Shown: piece after piece, positions 42,617-51,213 of the stretch
How positions within the stretch are numbered: position 1 is the stretch's first letter
How the letters are laid out: each line of letters begins with the position of its first letter
Notes under the pieces: generated by a model
The model's database searches: none
What the model was told of the DNA's origin: nothing
What the model saw: only the letters and a program-made list of their open reading frames with translations
DNA from: Luteimonas_C sp035250245
GTDB lineage: Bacteria; Pseudomonadota; Gammaproteobacteria; Xanthomonadales; Xanthomonadaceae
Length of the DNA: 64,000 nucleotides
NCBI GenBank assembly: GCA_035250245.1
Contig: DATFFH010000049.1
Location: 1-64,000 of the forward strand
Direction of reading: 5' to 3'
Program-made: the position numbers and the translations under genes

Positions 42617-43744
42617 TCAGGAAGTCATACGATCCCAGAAACCCTTGACGCCGTCCATGAAGGTGCTGGAGCGGGGCGAATGGCGGCGCGCGCCTTCGCC
42701 GACGAAGGTGGTTTCGAACTGTTCCAGCAATTCCCGCTGCTGCGAAGTCAGGTTGACCGGCGTTTCCACCACGACCTTGCAATATAGGTCGCCCGGCGTG
42801 CGGCTGCGCACCGACTTGACGCCCTTGTCGCGCAGCCGGAACACCTTGCCGGTCTGGGTTTCGGCAGGAATGCGGATCTCGGCCTCGCCGTCCAGGGTGG
42901 GCACGCGCACGCTGTCGCCGAGCGCCGCCTGGGAAATGCGGATCGGCACTTCGCAATGCAGATCGTCGCCATCGCGTTCGAATATCTCGTGCTCGCGCAC
43001 CCGCACTTCCACGTACAAGTCGCCAGGCTGCGTGCCAGGCGGTCCGGCTTCGCCTTCGCCGGACAGACGGATGCGATCGCCGTTGTCGACGCCGGCCGGG
43101 ATCTTCACCGACAGCACTTTGTCCTGTTCGATCCGGCCGTTGCCGTGGCATTCCGCACAGGGATTCTTGATGGTCTTGCCGCGGCCGCCGCAATGCGGGC
43201 AAGGTTGCTGCATCGAGAAGATGCCGCGCTGCAGACGCACTTGGCCATGCCCGTGGCAAGTGGCGCAGGTCTCGAACTTGCCGTCTTCGGAGCCCGAGCC
43301 CTTGCAGTGTTCGCAGGCGGCCAAGGTCGGGATTTCGATGCGCTTTTCGATGCCGGCGACGGCTTCTTCCAGATCCAGTTCCATCACATAGCCGATGTCG
43401 GCGCCGCGGCGCGGGCCGCGCGCTGCTCCGCCGCCGAAAATATTGCCGAAGATGTCGCCGAAGATGTCGCCCACGTCGCCGAAACCGGCCGGGCCGCGGT
43501 TGCCGCCGCCCATCCCGTGCTCGAACGCGGCGTGGCCGTGCGCGTCGTACATACGGCGCTTGCCGCCGTCGGACAGCACCTCGTAGGCCTCTTTGCATTC
43601 CTTGAACGAGGCCTCGGCTTCCTTGTCGCCGGGATTGCGGTCGGGATGGTATTTCATGGCGCAACGGCGATAAGCCTTCTTCAGCTCCTCGTCGGTCGCC
43701 GTGCGCGCCACGCCCAGTACTTCGTAGTAATCCCGTTTGCTCAT
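42617..43744 (-). CDS. dnaJ: Chaperone protein DnaJ
   Basis: Hsp40 co-chaperone that delivers substrates to DnaK and stimulates its ATPase. The 375-residue protein has the J domain with HPD (residues 33-35, AMKYHPDRNPGD) and a Gly/Phe-rich linker (FGDIFGNIFGGG). Four zinc-binding repeats (CEHCKGSG, CATCHGHG, CPHCGGRG, CAECHGNG) and two C-terminal beta domains follow. ATG 43744 gives MSKRDYYEVLG. Longer open-frame starts overlap the globin gene and are rejected. It is transcribed after the truncated hemoglobin and dnaK. Confidence 0.97.
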   Translation of the reverse strand: MSKRDYYEVLGVARTATDEELKKAYRRCAMKYHPDRNPGDKEAEASFKECKEAYEVLSDGGKRRMYDAHGHAAFEHGMGGGNRGPAGFGDVGDIFGDIFGNIFGGGAARGPRRGADIGYVMELDLEEAVAGIEKRIEIPTLAACEHCKGSGSEDGKFETCATCHGHGQVRLQRGIFSMQQPCPHCGGRGKTIKNPCAECHGNGRIEQDKVLSVKIPAGVDNGDRIRLSGEGEAGPPGTQPGDLYVEVRVREHEIFERDGDDLHCEVPIRISQAALGDSVRVPTLDGEAEIRIPAETQTGKVFRLRDKGVKSVRSRTPGDLYCKVVVETPVNLTSQQRELLEQFETTFVGEGARRHSPRSSTFMDGVKGFWDRMTS

Positions 43745-43770
43745 GCGTCTCTTTCTTCCGCTCGCGCCGC

Positions 43771-44262
43771 TCAGGGAGCGACGTAAGGTCCTTTGGTTTC
43801 GCCCCAGCCCCACTGCGGCATAGGCGCGTCTTCGATGACTTCGGCGCCGGGCTGCGAATTGATCACGGCCAGGCGGGTGCCCCATTCGATGTAGCCGACG
43901 AACGCTGAACGGAATTCCGGGTCGTCCGGAAGCCCGATTTCGTCGCCCGAGTCGATCAGCAATTCCACCCAGCGGCGGCGCTGCTTTTCCTGCAGATGTC
44001 GGCCCAGATGATGCCGGATCATCTCCGCGTGTCCGCCATGTTCGCCCGAATACGCTTTCGGGCCGCCGAACACTTCGGCCAGGAACTTGGCGACGTGCTG
44101 CGGATGCTCCGGGTCCATTCGCGCGAACACCGGCTGCAGCAGCGGATCGAGCTTGACCTTGGCGTAGAAGACGTCGGTCAGCTTCGACAGCGCAGCCATG
44201 CCGCCCGCCCAATCGTACAGGCTCGGCGGCGCAGGGTCTGCTTGGCCATCGGTGTTCGTCAT
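43771..44262 (-). CDS. Group II truncated hemoglobin
   Basis: A small heme protein of the 2/2 globin class, which binds oxygen or NO and may act in stress protection. The 163-residue product has SLYDWAGGMAALSKLTDVFY (B-helix region with its Tyr) and HVAKFLAEVFGGPKAYS. GEHGGHAEMIRHHLGR carries the probable proximal His, and RWVELLIDSGDEIGLP follows. ATG 44262 (MTNTDGQ) is used, with 44274 as an alternative. It lies between dnaK and dnaJ on the same strand, an unusual insertion into that pair, with 26 bases to dnaJ. Confidence 0.88.
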   Translation of the reverse strand: MTNTDGQADPAPPSLYDWAGGMAALSKLTDVFYAKVKLDPLLQPVFARMDPEHPQHVAKFLAEVFGGPKAYSGEHGGHAEMIRHHLGRHLQEKQRRRWVELLIDSGDEIGLPDDPEFRSAFVGYIEWGTRLAVINSQPGAEVIEDAPMPQWGWGETKGPYVAP

Positions 44263-44298
44263 CGCTCGATCCATCGGTGAATCGTGGGCCTGAACGCA

Positions 44299-44337
44299 AG
44301 AAACGGGAGCACGCAGCGAACCACGTCTCCCGTTTCT
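44299..44337. other. Hairpin between dnaK and the globin gene
   Basis: AGAAACGGGAG and CTCCCGTTTCT form an 11-base-pair stem with a 17-base loop, 20 bases after the dnaK stop in the direction of transcription. The T run is short, so it may be a weak terminator or processing site that lowers expression of the downstream globin and dnaJ genes. The role is inferred. Confidence 0.5.
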
Positions 44338-44356
44338 CGCTTCCCGTCTCCCGGGC

Positions 44357-46276
44357 TTACTTCTTCTCGTCGTCCTTGACCTCGGTGAACTCGGCATCGA
44401 CCACGTCGTCGCTCTTCGCGGACGGACCGGCATCGGATTCGGCACCCGACTGCTGGCCGGCCGCGGCTGCGGCGTACAGCGACTGCGCCGCTTCTTCCAA
44501 AGCCTTCGACTTGGCCTCGATCTGGCCCTTGTCGTCGCCCTTCATCGCCGTTTCCAAATCGGCCAGCGCGGCTTCGGTGCGGCCGATGATGTCGCCGGTC
44601 ACCTTGTCGCCGTGTTCCTTGATCGCGCTGCGGGTGCCGTGGATCAATGCATCGGCCTGGTTGCGGGCGGTGACCAGCTCGTGGAATTTCTTGTCTTCCT
44701 CGCGATGCGCTTCGGCATCGCTGACCATGCGCTGGATCTCTTCGTCCGACAGGCCCGAACCGGCCTTGATCTCGACCTTCTGCTCCTTGCCGGTCTTCTT
44801 GTCCTTGGCGTGCACGTGCAGGATGCCGTTGGCGTCGATGTCGAAGGACACCTCCACCTGCGGCATGCCGCGCGGCGCCGGCTCGATGCCGGACAGGTCG
44901 AACTTGGCCAGCGACTTGTTGTAGCGGGCCTGTTCGCGTTCGCCCTGCAGCACGTGCACCGTCACCGCGGACTGGTTGTCCTCGGCGGTGGAGAAGGTCT
45001 GCGAGGCCTTGGTCGGGATGGTGGTGTTCTTCTCGATGATCTTGGTGAACACGCCGCCCAGGGTTTCGATGCCCAGGCTCAGCGGGGTCACGTCCAGCAG
45101 CAGCACATCCTTGACGTCGCCGGCCAGCACGCCGCCCTGGATCGCGGCGCCTAGCGCCACGGCCTCGTCGGGGTTCACGTCCTTGCGTGGTTCCTTGCCG
45201 AAGAAATCGGCCACCGCCTGCTGCACCTTCGGCATGCGGGTCTGGCCGCCGACCAGGATCACTTCGCTGATTTCGCTGGCGCGCAGGCCGGCGTCGTTCA
45301 ACGCGATCTTGCAGGGTTCGATGGTCTTCTTGATCAGGTCGTCGACCAGGGCTTCCAGCTTGGCGCGGGTCAGCTTCAGGTTGAGATGCTTCGGACCGGA
45401 AGCGTCGGCCGTCACGTACGGCAGGTTCACTTCGGTCTGCTGCGAGGACGAGAGCTCGATCTTGGCGCGTTCGGCCGCGTCCTTCAGGCGCTGCAGGGCC
45501 AGCGGATCCTTGCGCAAGTCGATGCCCTGCTCTTTCTGGAATTCGTCGACCAAATAGTCGATGACGCGCTTGTCGAAATCTTCGCCGCCCAGGAAGGTGT
45601 CGCCGTTGGTGGCCAGCACCTCGAATTGCTTCTCGCCGTCGATGTTGGCGATTTCGATGATCGACACGTCGAAGGTGCCGCCGCCCAGGTCGTACACGGC
45701 GATCTTGCGGTCCTTGTTGTCGCCCTTGTCCAGGCCGTAGGCCAGCGCGGCCGCGGTCGGTTCGTTGATGATGCGCTTGACGTCCAGGCCGGCGATGCGG
45801 CCGGCGTCCTTGGTCGCCTGGCGCTGGGAGTCGTTGAAGTAGGCCGGCACGGTGATCACGGCCTCGGTGACGGTCTCGCCCAGGAAGGCTTCGGCCGTCT
45901 TCTTCATCTTTTCCAGGATGCGCGCGGACACTTCCTGCGCCGACAGCTTCTTGCCGTCGCTGGTCGCGACCCAGGCGTCGCCGTTGTCGTGTTCGACGAT
46001 GGCGTACGGGACCAGGTCGAGATCCTTCTTGACCTCAGCATCGCTGAACTTGCGGCCGATCAAGCGCTTGACGGCGTAGAACGTGTTCTTGGGATTGGTC
46101 ACCGCCTGGCGCTTGGCCGAGGCGCCTACCAGGACTTCGCCGTCCTTGCTGTAGGCGACGATGGAAGGCGTGGTGCGGTCGCCCTCGGAATTTTCGATGA
46201 CGCGGGCCTTGCCGCCTTCCATGATCGCCACGCACGAATTGGTCGTGCCGAGGTCGATGCCGATGATCTTGCCCAT
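44357..46276 (-). CDS. dnaK: Chaperone protein DnaK (Hsp70)
   Basis: ATP-driven Hsp70 that folds and protects proteins. The 639-residue protein has the signature GIDLGTTNSCVAIMEG, IAVYDLGGGTFDVSIIEI, the third signature VILVGGQTRMPKVQ, the interdomain linker VLLLDVTPLSLGIETLGG and a helical lid ending DAEFTEVKDDEKK. It is full length. GAGAGGGAG lies 7 bases before ATG 46276, and a heat-shock promoter lies at 46335-46362. It is preceded by grpE and hrcA and followed by a globin and dnaJ. Confidence 0.98.
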   Translation of the reverse strand: MGKIIGIDLGTTNSCVAIMEGGKARVIENSEGDRTTPSIVAYSKDGEVLVGASAKRQAVTNPKNTFYAVKRLIGRKFSDAEVKKDLDLVPYAIVEHDNGDAWVATSDGKKLSAQEVSARILEKMKKTAEAFLGETVTEAVITVPAYFNDSQRQATKDAGRIAGLDVKRIINEPTAAALAYGLDKGDNKDRKIAVYDLGGGTFDVSIIEIANIDGEKQFEVLATNGDTFLGGEDFDKRVIDYLVDEFQKEQGIDLRKDPLALQRLKDAAERAKIELSSSQQTEVNLPYVTADASGPKHLNLKLTRAKLEALVDDLIKKTIEPCKIALNDAGLRASEISEVILVGGQTRMPKVQQAVADFFGKEPRKDVNPDEAVALGAAIQGGVLAGDVKDVLLLDVTPLSLGIETLGGVFTKIIEKNTTIPTKASQTFSTAEDNQSAVTVHVLQGEREQARYNKSLAKFDLSGIEPAPRGMPQVEVSFDIDANGILHVHAKDKKTGKEQKVEIKAGSGLSDEEIQRMVSDAEAHREEDKKFHELVTARNQADALIHGTRSAIKEHGDKVTGDIIGRTEAALADLETAMKGDDKGQIEAKSKALEEAAQSLYAAAAAGQQSGAESDAGPSAKSDDVVDAEFTEVKDDEKK

Positions 46277-46334
46277 GGTGTTGCTCCCTCTCTGAATCTG
46301 AATTTTTGGGGCGGTCGCGCCGCCGATGTCGGTT

Positions 46335-46362
46335 ATTTGGGGCCATCGACCCCGGGTTCAAG
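46335..46362 (-). promoter_or_regulatory. Candidate sigma-32 heat-shock promoter of dnaK
   Basis: On the minus strand CTTGAA (46362-46357) and CCCCAAAT (46342-46335) are 14 bases apart, close to the RpoH consensus CTTGAAA/CCCCATNT. Transcription would start near 46328, about 50 bases before the dnaK ATG. No CIRCE-like TTAGCACTC/GAGTGCTAA pair is visible near it. Confidence 0.75.
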
Positions 46363-46386
46363 CGTTTCGAGGCCACCTACCGCGGG

Positions 46387-46488
46387 CTTTTGTAGGAGCG
46401 GCTTTAGCCGCGAGCTTTGCCAGTCAGATCGCGAAATCGCCGAGGCTCGGGGGAAAGAGCTCGCGGCTAAAGCCGCTCCTACAAAAAA
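46387..46488. repeat. Dimeric palindromic repeat, GTAGGAGCGGC type (A8)
   Basis: Arms TTTTGTAGGAGCGGCTTTAG and CTAAAGCCGCTCCTACAAAA around a divergent centre. It lies between grpE and the dnaK promoter. Confidence 0.9.
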
Positions 46489-46495
46489 GCAGGCC

Positions 46496-47011
46496 TCAGT
46501 CGTGTTTGGCCACCACGACCATGGCCGGCCGCAGCAGCCGCTCGTTCAGCACATAGCCTTTCTGAAAGGTCTGGAAAACGGCACCGGGCGGCACACCGTG
46601 GGCCTCGACCGTGCTGACGGCTTGATGGCGCTCGGGGTCGAAGCTGTCCCCGGCCATCGGCGCCACTTCGTGCAGGCCGTTGGCCTCGGCCACCTTGTGC
46701 AGCTGGCGCAGGGTGAGTTCGGCGCCTGCGCGCAGCGGGTCGGTTTCCGGGGCGTTCTGCAGGGCCGCCTCCAAACTGTCGAAGACCGGCAGCAGGTCCG
46801 CCAGCAGGCGTTCGTTGGCGAATTTGCGGGCCATCTCCAGGTCGCGGGCCAGGCGCTTGCGCTGGTTGTCCAGGTCGGCGCGTTCGCGCAGGGACTCGGC
46901 GCGCAGCTGCTCCAACTCCGCCTTCAGGCTTTCGATGAGCCCGTGCAGCGGGTGATCGGCTTCCAAAGCGGCTTCGGCCGCCTGTTCTGGGGTTTGTTCG
47001 TTCGAAGTCAT
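46496..47011 (-). CDS. grpE: Nucleotide exchange factor GrpE
   Basis: Co-chaperone that releases ADP from DnaK. The 171-residue protein has an acidic N-terminus, a long helix (about residues 25-80, ERADLDNQRKRLARDLEMAR), ADLLPVFDSLEAAL, and the C-terminal beta domain with FDPERHQAVS and FQKGYVLNERLLRPAMVVVA. The start is ATG 47011. A GTG immediately before it is also in frame. It lies 41 bases after hrcA and is separated from dnaK by a palindromic repeat and the dnaK promoter. Confidence 0.96.
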   Translation of the reverse strand: MTSNEQTPEQAAEAALEADHPLHGLIESLKAELEQLRAESLRERADLDNQRKRLARDLEMARKFANERLLADLLPVFDSLEAALQNAPETDPLRAGAELTLRQLHKVAEANGLHEVAPMAGDSFDPERHQAVSTVEAHGVPPGAVFQTFQKGYVLNERLLRPAMVVVAKHD

Positions 47012-47052
47012 CACGGGTTCCGGGGCGGTCCGTCCTGCCGCCTGCCCCCCAC

Positions 47053-48111
47053 CTATGAGGGTTGGGAGCCCGGATTCAAGGCGGAACCCAGCGCATCGGC
47101 CGCCGCCTGCACTACCGGGATCACCCGGTCGTAGGCCATCCGGGTAGGACCGATCACGCCCAGCACGCCCAAAACCCGGCCGCCCGCGGCGTATGGAGCG
47201 GTGACCAGCGAGACGCCTTCCAGCGGCGCCAAGCCGGTTTCTTCGCCTATGAAGATGCGTACGCCCGGCGCGTCCACGGTGCGCTCCAGCAATTGCAGGA
47301 TCTCGCGTTTGCGGGCGAAGGCTTCGAACAGGTCGCGCAGCCGGTCCAGATCGGACAAATCCTGCATGCCGATCAAGCGGGTCTGTCCGGCCAGCAGCAT
47401 GTCTTCGGCGCCGGGGGCCAGGGCTTGTTCGGCCAATTCGGTGGCCTGGGCCAACAACAATTCCATTTCGCTGCGGGCGCTGCGCATTTCGCGCAGCAGC
47501 GTGGCGCGGATGTCGGACAAAGGCCGGCCGGCGAAATGGGTGTTCAGATAGTTCGCAACGCGTTCCAACTCAGCCGGTCCGTAGGCGCGGCGGGTCTGGA
47601 TGATGCGGTTCTGCACGTCGTTGTCGGCGAACACCAGGATCGCCAACACCCGCTGCCCGTCCAGCGGCAGGAAATCGATGTGCTTGAACGCGAACTGGCC
47701 GCGCTGCGGCACGCTGACCACGCCGACGAAATGGGTCATCGCCGACAACAGTTCCGACGCATTGCCGAGCAGATTCTGGGTGCCTGCCCCGGCCGGCAGT
47801 TCGCTGCGCAGGCGCGACAACTCGCCTTCGGCCAGCGGCTTGACCTGCAACAGGCTGTCGACGAAGACGCGATAGCCCTGCACCGTCGGTACGCGCCCGG
47901 CCGAAGCGTGCGGCGCACTGAGCAGGCCGCTGTCCTCGAGGTCCGAAAGGATGTTGCGGATCGTGGCCGGGCTGACGTCCAGACCCGCGTGTTTGGCCAG
48001 GGTTTGCGAGCCGACCGGCTCGCCGTCGCGGATATAGCGCCCGATCAGCGTGCGCAGCAACTGCCGCGCGCGCGGGTCCAGCGGATTGTCGTCGGCGAAA
48101 GGACGGCTCAT
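47053..48111 (-). CDS. hrcA: Heat-inducible transcription repressor HrcA
   Basis: Repressor that normally binds CIRCE operators of chaperone genes. The 352-residue protein has an N-terminal winged helix (RYIRDGEPVGSQTLAKHAGL, then SPATIRNILSDLEDSGLL, PHASAGRVPT) and the HrcA core with FIGEETGLAPLEGVSLVTAP and GVIGPTRMAYDRVIPVV. ATG 48111 matches family N-termini. The open frame continues upstream into a repeat and the ankyrin gene, which is rejected. A promoter-like pair lies just upstream, and no Shine-Dalgarno is visible. Confidence 0.95.
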   Translation of the reverse strand: MSRPFADDNPLDPRARQLLRTLIGRYIRDGEPVGSQTLAKHAGLDVSPATIRNILSDLEDSGLLSAPHASAGRVPTVQGYRVFVDSLLQVKPLAEGELSRLRSELPAGAGTQNLLGNASELLSAMTHFVGVVSVPQRGQFAFKHIDFLPLDGQRVLAILVFADNDVQNRIIQTRRAYGPAELERVANYLNTHFAGRPLSDIRATLLREMRSARSEMELLLAQATELAEQALAPGAEDMLLAGQTRLIGMQDLSDLDRLRDLFEAFARKREILQLLERTVDAPGVRIFIGEETGLAPLEGVSLVTAPYAAGGRVLGVLGVIGPTRMAYDRVIPVVQAAADALGSALNPGSQPS

Positions 48112-48119
48112 GGCGGGCG

Positions 48120-48147
48120 GTATAAGCCGGTCGGGACATATGCGCAA
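48120..48147 (-). promoter_or_regulatory. Candidate promoter of hrcA
   Basis: On the minus strand TTGCGC (48147-48142) and TTATAC (48125-48120) are 16 bases apart. The -10 ends only 8 bases before the hrcA ATG, so the transcript would have almost no leader. Confidence 0.45.
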
Positions 48148-48185
48148 GCGCCGCGCCCGCCATCGCGCACGACCCACGCGTTCGC

Positions 48186-48276
48186 TCTTGTAGAGTCGAG
48201 CCTTGCTCGACTGCTTTTCTCGTAAATTCCAATAGCCTGATCGAAGAGCAGTCGAGCAAGGCTCGACTCTACAAAA
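48186..48276. repeat. Dimeric palindromic repeat, GTAGAGTCGAGC type (B2)
   Basis: TTGTAGAGTCGAGCCTTGCT and AGCAAGGCTCGACTCTACAA are inverted arms; each arm holds a small palindrome (GTCGAGC...GCTCGAC). Resembles the GTAG-headed small palindromes (SMAG) of Stenotrophomonas. Lies between hrcA and the ankyrin gene. Confidence 0.9.
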
Positions 48277-48302
48277 GCCGGGCCGCAGTCGCGCCGATGC
48301 GA

Positions 48303-49046
48303 TTAACCGAGTTCGTGGGCGGATCTGGCGCCGCGGCTGCGGAGCCAGGCGGCCAGCGCGGAGGCATCGCTGCGCAGCGCGGCGTCCAGCGGCGTCATCG
48401 GTTCCCAGGATGCGACCCAGTTCAGTTCCGCCCCGCGATCCAGCAAATATTTGGCGCATTCGCGGCGGTCGCCGTGGCAGGCGCCCCAGAACGCGCAGGA
48501 AACGTCCTCGGCTTCGGGTGCGGGCGTAGCCTCGAAGCGGGCACGGATCCGGTCGAGCAGGCCCATCGTCGCCTCATCGACGATATTCGTTTTCGCGCCC
48601 CGCTCGACCAGCCGCTCGGCCGCTTTCCATTGCCGGAAAGCGCGCGCATCGGCCAACGGCGTGCCGCCGCCGATAACCGCGCCCGACGCTTCGATATCGG
48701 CGCCCGCATCGAGCAGGGTATCCAGCGCCGCGACATCGTCGCAACTGGCGGCCCAATGCAAGGGCGTCTCGGTGTGCGCGCCGCCGAAGCGGACATCGAC
48801 GTCGGCGCCCGCCCGCACCAGCTCGGCGATGGTTTCGGCGACGCGGGGGAAATGCCCCGGCCAATCGGTGGCGACGTGCAGCAGCGAACGCACGCCCTTC
48901 CCGCAGTTCGTCCCGTCGCTGACGATGCCGGCCGTCGCCAATCCGGGATGCTCGGCCAACAGTTGCCGCAACGCTTCCACGTCGCCGGAGCGGATGGCGG
49001 CGAAGCTGGCGACGGCCAGGGGCGCGTGGTCGGGTATCTGGGTCAT
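48303..49046 (-). CDS. Ankyrin repeat protein
   Basis: A 247-residue cytoplasmic protein with about four to five ankyrin repeats. Diagnostic pieces include AAIRSGDVEALRQLLAEHPG, ETPLHWAASCDDVAALDTLL, DAGADIEASGAVIGGGTPLA and CAKYLLDRGAELNWV, then MTPLDAAL. Such repeats mediate protein binding, and the partner here is unknown. No signal peptide is seen. ATG 49046 is chosen because the open frame upstream enters the divergent recN gene. No convincing Shine-Dalgarno. It is followed by repeat B2 and hrcA on the same strand. Confidence 0.85.
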   Translation of the reverse strand: MTQIPDHAPLAVASFAAIRSGDVEALRQLLAEHPGLATAGIVSDGTNCGKGVRSLLHVATDWPGHFPRVAETIAELVRAGADVDVRFGGAHTETPLHWAASCDDVAALDTLLDAGADIEASGAVIGGGTPLADARAFRQWKAAERLVERGAKTNIVDEATMGLLDRIRARFEATPAPEAEDVSCAFWGACHGDRRECAKYLLDRGAELNWVASWEPMTPLDAALRSDASALAAWLRSRGARSAHELG

Positions 49047-49134
49047 GGCGAAGGTATAGGCTCGAAGCGATCCGGTCGCAAGTTCCGCGACCGGCGCATG
49101 GCAGGCTGGCAAGCCGCACGGCACAATAAACCGC

Positions 49135-50802
49135 ATGCTGACGTCGCTATCGATCAAGGATTTCGCGGTCGTGAGGACCGCCGAACTCGAATTCGGCCCG
49201 GGTCTGACCGTGATTTCGGGCGAGACCGGCGCGGGCAAATCGCTGCTGGTCGACGCGCTGGGATTCCTGTCCGGCTTGCGCGCCGACAGCGGCATGGTCC
49301 GGCATGGCGCCGAGCGCGCCGAATTGAGCGCGCAATTCGACCTGGCCGACGCCGCGCCCGCCCGCGGCTGGCTGCGCGAGCAGGAATTGGACGAAGGCGA
49401 CGATTGCCAGCTGCGCCGCACCCTCCGCGCCGACGGCGGCTCCAAAGCCTGGATCAACGGCCGTCCGGCGACCTTGGCGCAGTTGGGCGAATTGGCCGGC
49501 CTGCTGGTCGAGATCCACGGCCAGCACGAGCACCAGGCGCTGCTGTCCAAGGCCAGCCAACTGGCCCTGCTCGACGGCTACGGCGGCCACGACGCGGATC
49601 TGGCCCGCGTCGCCGCGGCCGCAGCGCGTTGGAATGCTTTGCTGCGCGAACGCGACGCGCTGTCGAAACAGGGCGACGTCTCCGATCGCATCGCCTACCT
49701 CGAACACCAACTGGGCGAACTCGAGCGCGAATCGCTGACGCCCGAAAGCATCGCCGAACTCGGCGCCGCGCACCGCCGCCACGCGCATGCCGCCGCTCTG
49801 ATCGCGGCCTGCGACGCCGTCTTCGCCCGCCTGGCTGCCGAAGACGCACCCTCACTGGCGCGCCAGCTGCAGCAAAGCCGCGCCGATTTGGTGCGCGTGG
49901 CCGAGCACGAGCCGCGCCTGGCCGACGTGGACGCTTTGCTCGATGCCGCCGCGATTCAATTGGACGAAGCGGCATCGCTGATCGAGCGCATCCGCGAAGA
50001 CCTGGACCTGGATCCGGAGCAATTCGAAGACATGGAGCGCCGGCTCGGCCGCATCCACGATCTGGCCCGCAAGCACCGTGTCGCGCCGGAGCAGCTCGCT
50101 GCGCAACAAGAAACGCTGGCGGCGGAACTGGAGTCCTTGCGCGGCGCGGGCGCACGCGTGGCCGCGCTGGACGGGGAAATCGAAAATGCCCGTGCCGACT
50201 GGCGGAAAGCCGCCGACGCCTTGTCCAAAGCCCGCACCAAAGCCGCCAAGGCGCTGTCGCGCTCGACCACCGCCCTGATCGGCGAATTGGGCATGGGCGG
50301 CGGCAAGTTCGAAGCCGCGTTGGAGCCGCAGGCCGGCGACCGGCCCGACGCGAACGGCGCCGAGCGGGTCGAATTCCTGGTGTCGGCGAACGCCGGCCAG
50401 CCGCCGCGGCCGCTGCGCAAGGTCGCTTCGGGCGGCGAGCTGTCGCGTATTTCGCTGGCCATCGAAGTCGCCGCGCTCGGCGGCGATCTGGTGCCGACCA
50501 TGGTGTTCGACGAAGTCGATTCGGGCATCGGCGGCGCCGTCGCCGAAATCGTCGGGCAAAAGCTGCGCGCGCTGGGCGAGAAGCGGCAGGCCTTGTGCGT
50601 CACCCACCTGCCCCAGGTCGCGGCGCAAGGCCACGCGCATTACCGGGTCAGCAAGGCGGCGGCCGACGGCGTGACCCAAAGCGCGGTCGAACGTTTGGAC
50701 GCCAAACAGCGCAGCGAAGAATTGGCGCGGATGCTGGGCGGCGTGGAAGTCAGCAAGGAAGCGCGCGCGGCGGCCAAACGGCTGCTGGACAACGTCAACT
50801 GA
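49135..50802 (+). CDS. recN: DNA repair protein RecN
   Basis: SMC-like ATPase acting in double-strand break repair. The 555-residue protein has the N-terminal Walker A VISGETGAGKSLLVDAL at about residues 27-43 and EIHGQHEHQAL. Long helical arms span residues 150-380, shorter than in SMC. The C-terminal ABC signature is KVASGGELSRISLAIE, with Walker B VFDEVDSGIGG and VTHLPQVAA. ATG 49135 starts MLTSLSIKDFAVV, the family N-terminus. It is divergent from the ankyrin gene and followed 14 bases later by a RidA-family gene. Confidence 0.97.
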   Translation: MLTSLSIKDFAVVRTAELEFGPGLTVISGETGAGKSLLVDALGFLSGLRADSGMVRHGAERAELSAQFDLADAAPARGWLREQELDEGDDCQLRRTLRADGGSKAWINGRPATLAQLGELAGLLVEIHGQHEHQALLSKASQLALLDGYGGHDADLARVAAAAARWNALLRERDALSKQGDVSDRIAYLEHQLGELERESLTPESIAELGAAHRRHAHAAALIAACDAVFARLAAEDAPSLARQLQQSRADLVRVAEHEPRLADVDALLDAAAIQLDEAASLIERIREDLDLDPEQFEDMERRLGRIHDLARKHRVAPEQLAAQQETLAAELESLRGAGARVAALDGEIENARADWRKAADALSKARTKAAKALSRSTTALIGELGMGGGKFEAALEPQAGDRPDANGAERVEFLVSANAGQPPRPLRKVASGGELSRISLAIEVAALGGDLVPTMVFDEVDSGIGGAVAEIVGQKLRALGEKRQALCVTHLPQVAAQGHAHYRVSKAAADGVTQSAVERLDAKQRSEELARMLGGVEVSKEARAAAKRLLDNVN

Positions 50803-50816
50803 CGAAAGGAATTCGC

Positions 50817-51203
50817 TTGGACACCAAGATCCACAACCCGACCGCCGGCGTCTACGCAGCCACCGACGATTACGTGCATGCCATCGAAGTGCGCGATCCG
50901 CAGCGCTTGCTGTTCGTCAGCGGCACGATGGGCTTGGATACGGACGGCGTCGCCGGCGCGACCCTGGACGATCAGTTGCGGCTGATCTGGTCGAACCTGC
51001 GCGCCATCCTGGCCAGCGCCGGCATGACCGTCGACAACATCGTGCGCCTGACCAGCTATCTGCGCGATCCGGCCTATGCCCAGGCCAACCAGGATGCGCG
51101 CATCGCGGCGCTGGGCGATCGCCGCATTCCCACCACGGCCATCGTGGTACAGACCTTGTCGCCGGACTGGCTGGTCGAAATCGAAATCGTCGCCGCCGCC
51201 TGA
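50817..51203 (+). CDS. RidA family protein
   Basis: A 128-residue protein of the YjgF/YER057c/UK114 group, many of which deaminate reactive enamine/imine intermediates. It has LLFVSGTMGLDTDGVAGATL, NLRAILASAGMTVDNIVRLT and RIPTTAIVVQTLSPDWLVEI. The C-terminal Arg and Glu seen in active RidA are not clearly placed (IVVQTLSPDWLVEIEIVA), so it may be a non-deaminating subgroup. The start is an unusual TTG at 50817, chosen because GAAAGGA lies 6 bases upstream and no ATG or GTG gives the full domain. Likely co-transcribed with recN. Confidence 0.85.
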   Translation: MDTKIHNPTAGVYAATDDYVHAIEVRDPQRLLFVSGTMGLDTDGVAGATLDDQLRLIWSNLRAILASAGMTVDNIVRLTSYLRDPAYAQANQDARIAALGDRRIPTTAIVVQTLSPDWLVEIEIVAAA

Positions 51204-51213
51204 CGGCTGTTGC

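Noticed and set aside
48297..50816. Very long plus-strand frame ending in the RidA gene
   Set aside because: It runs antisense to the ankyrin gene and out of frame through recN; only the last 128 codons from TTG 50817 are a real domain.
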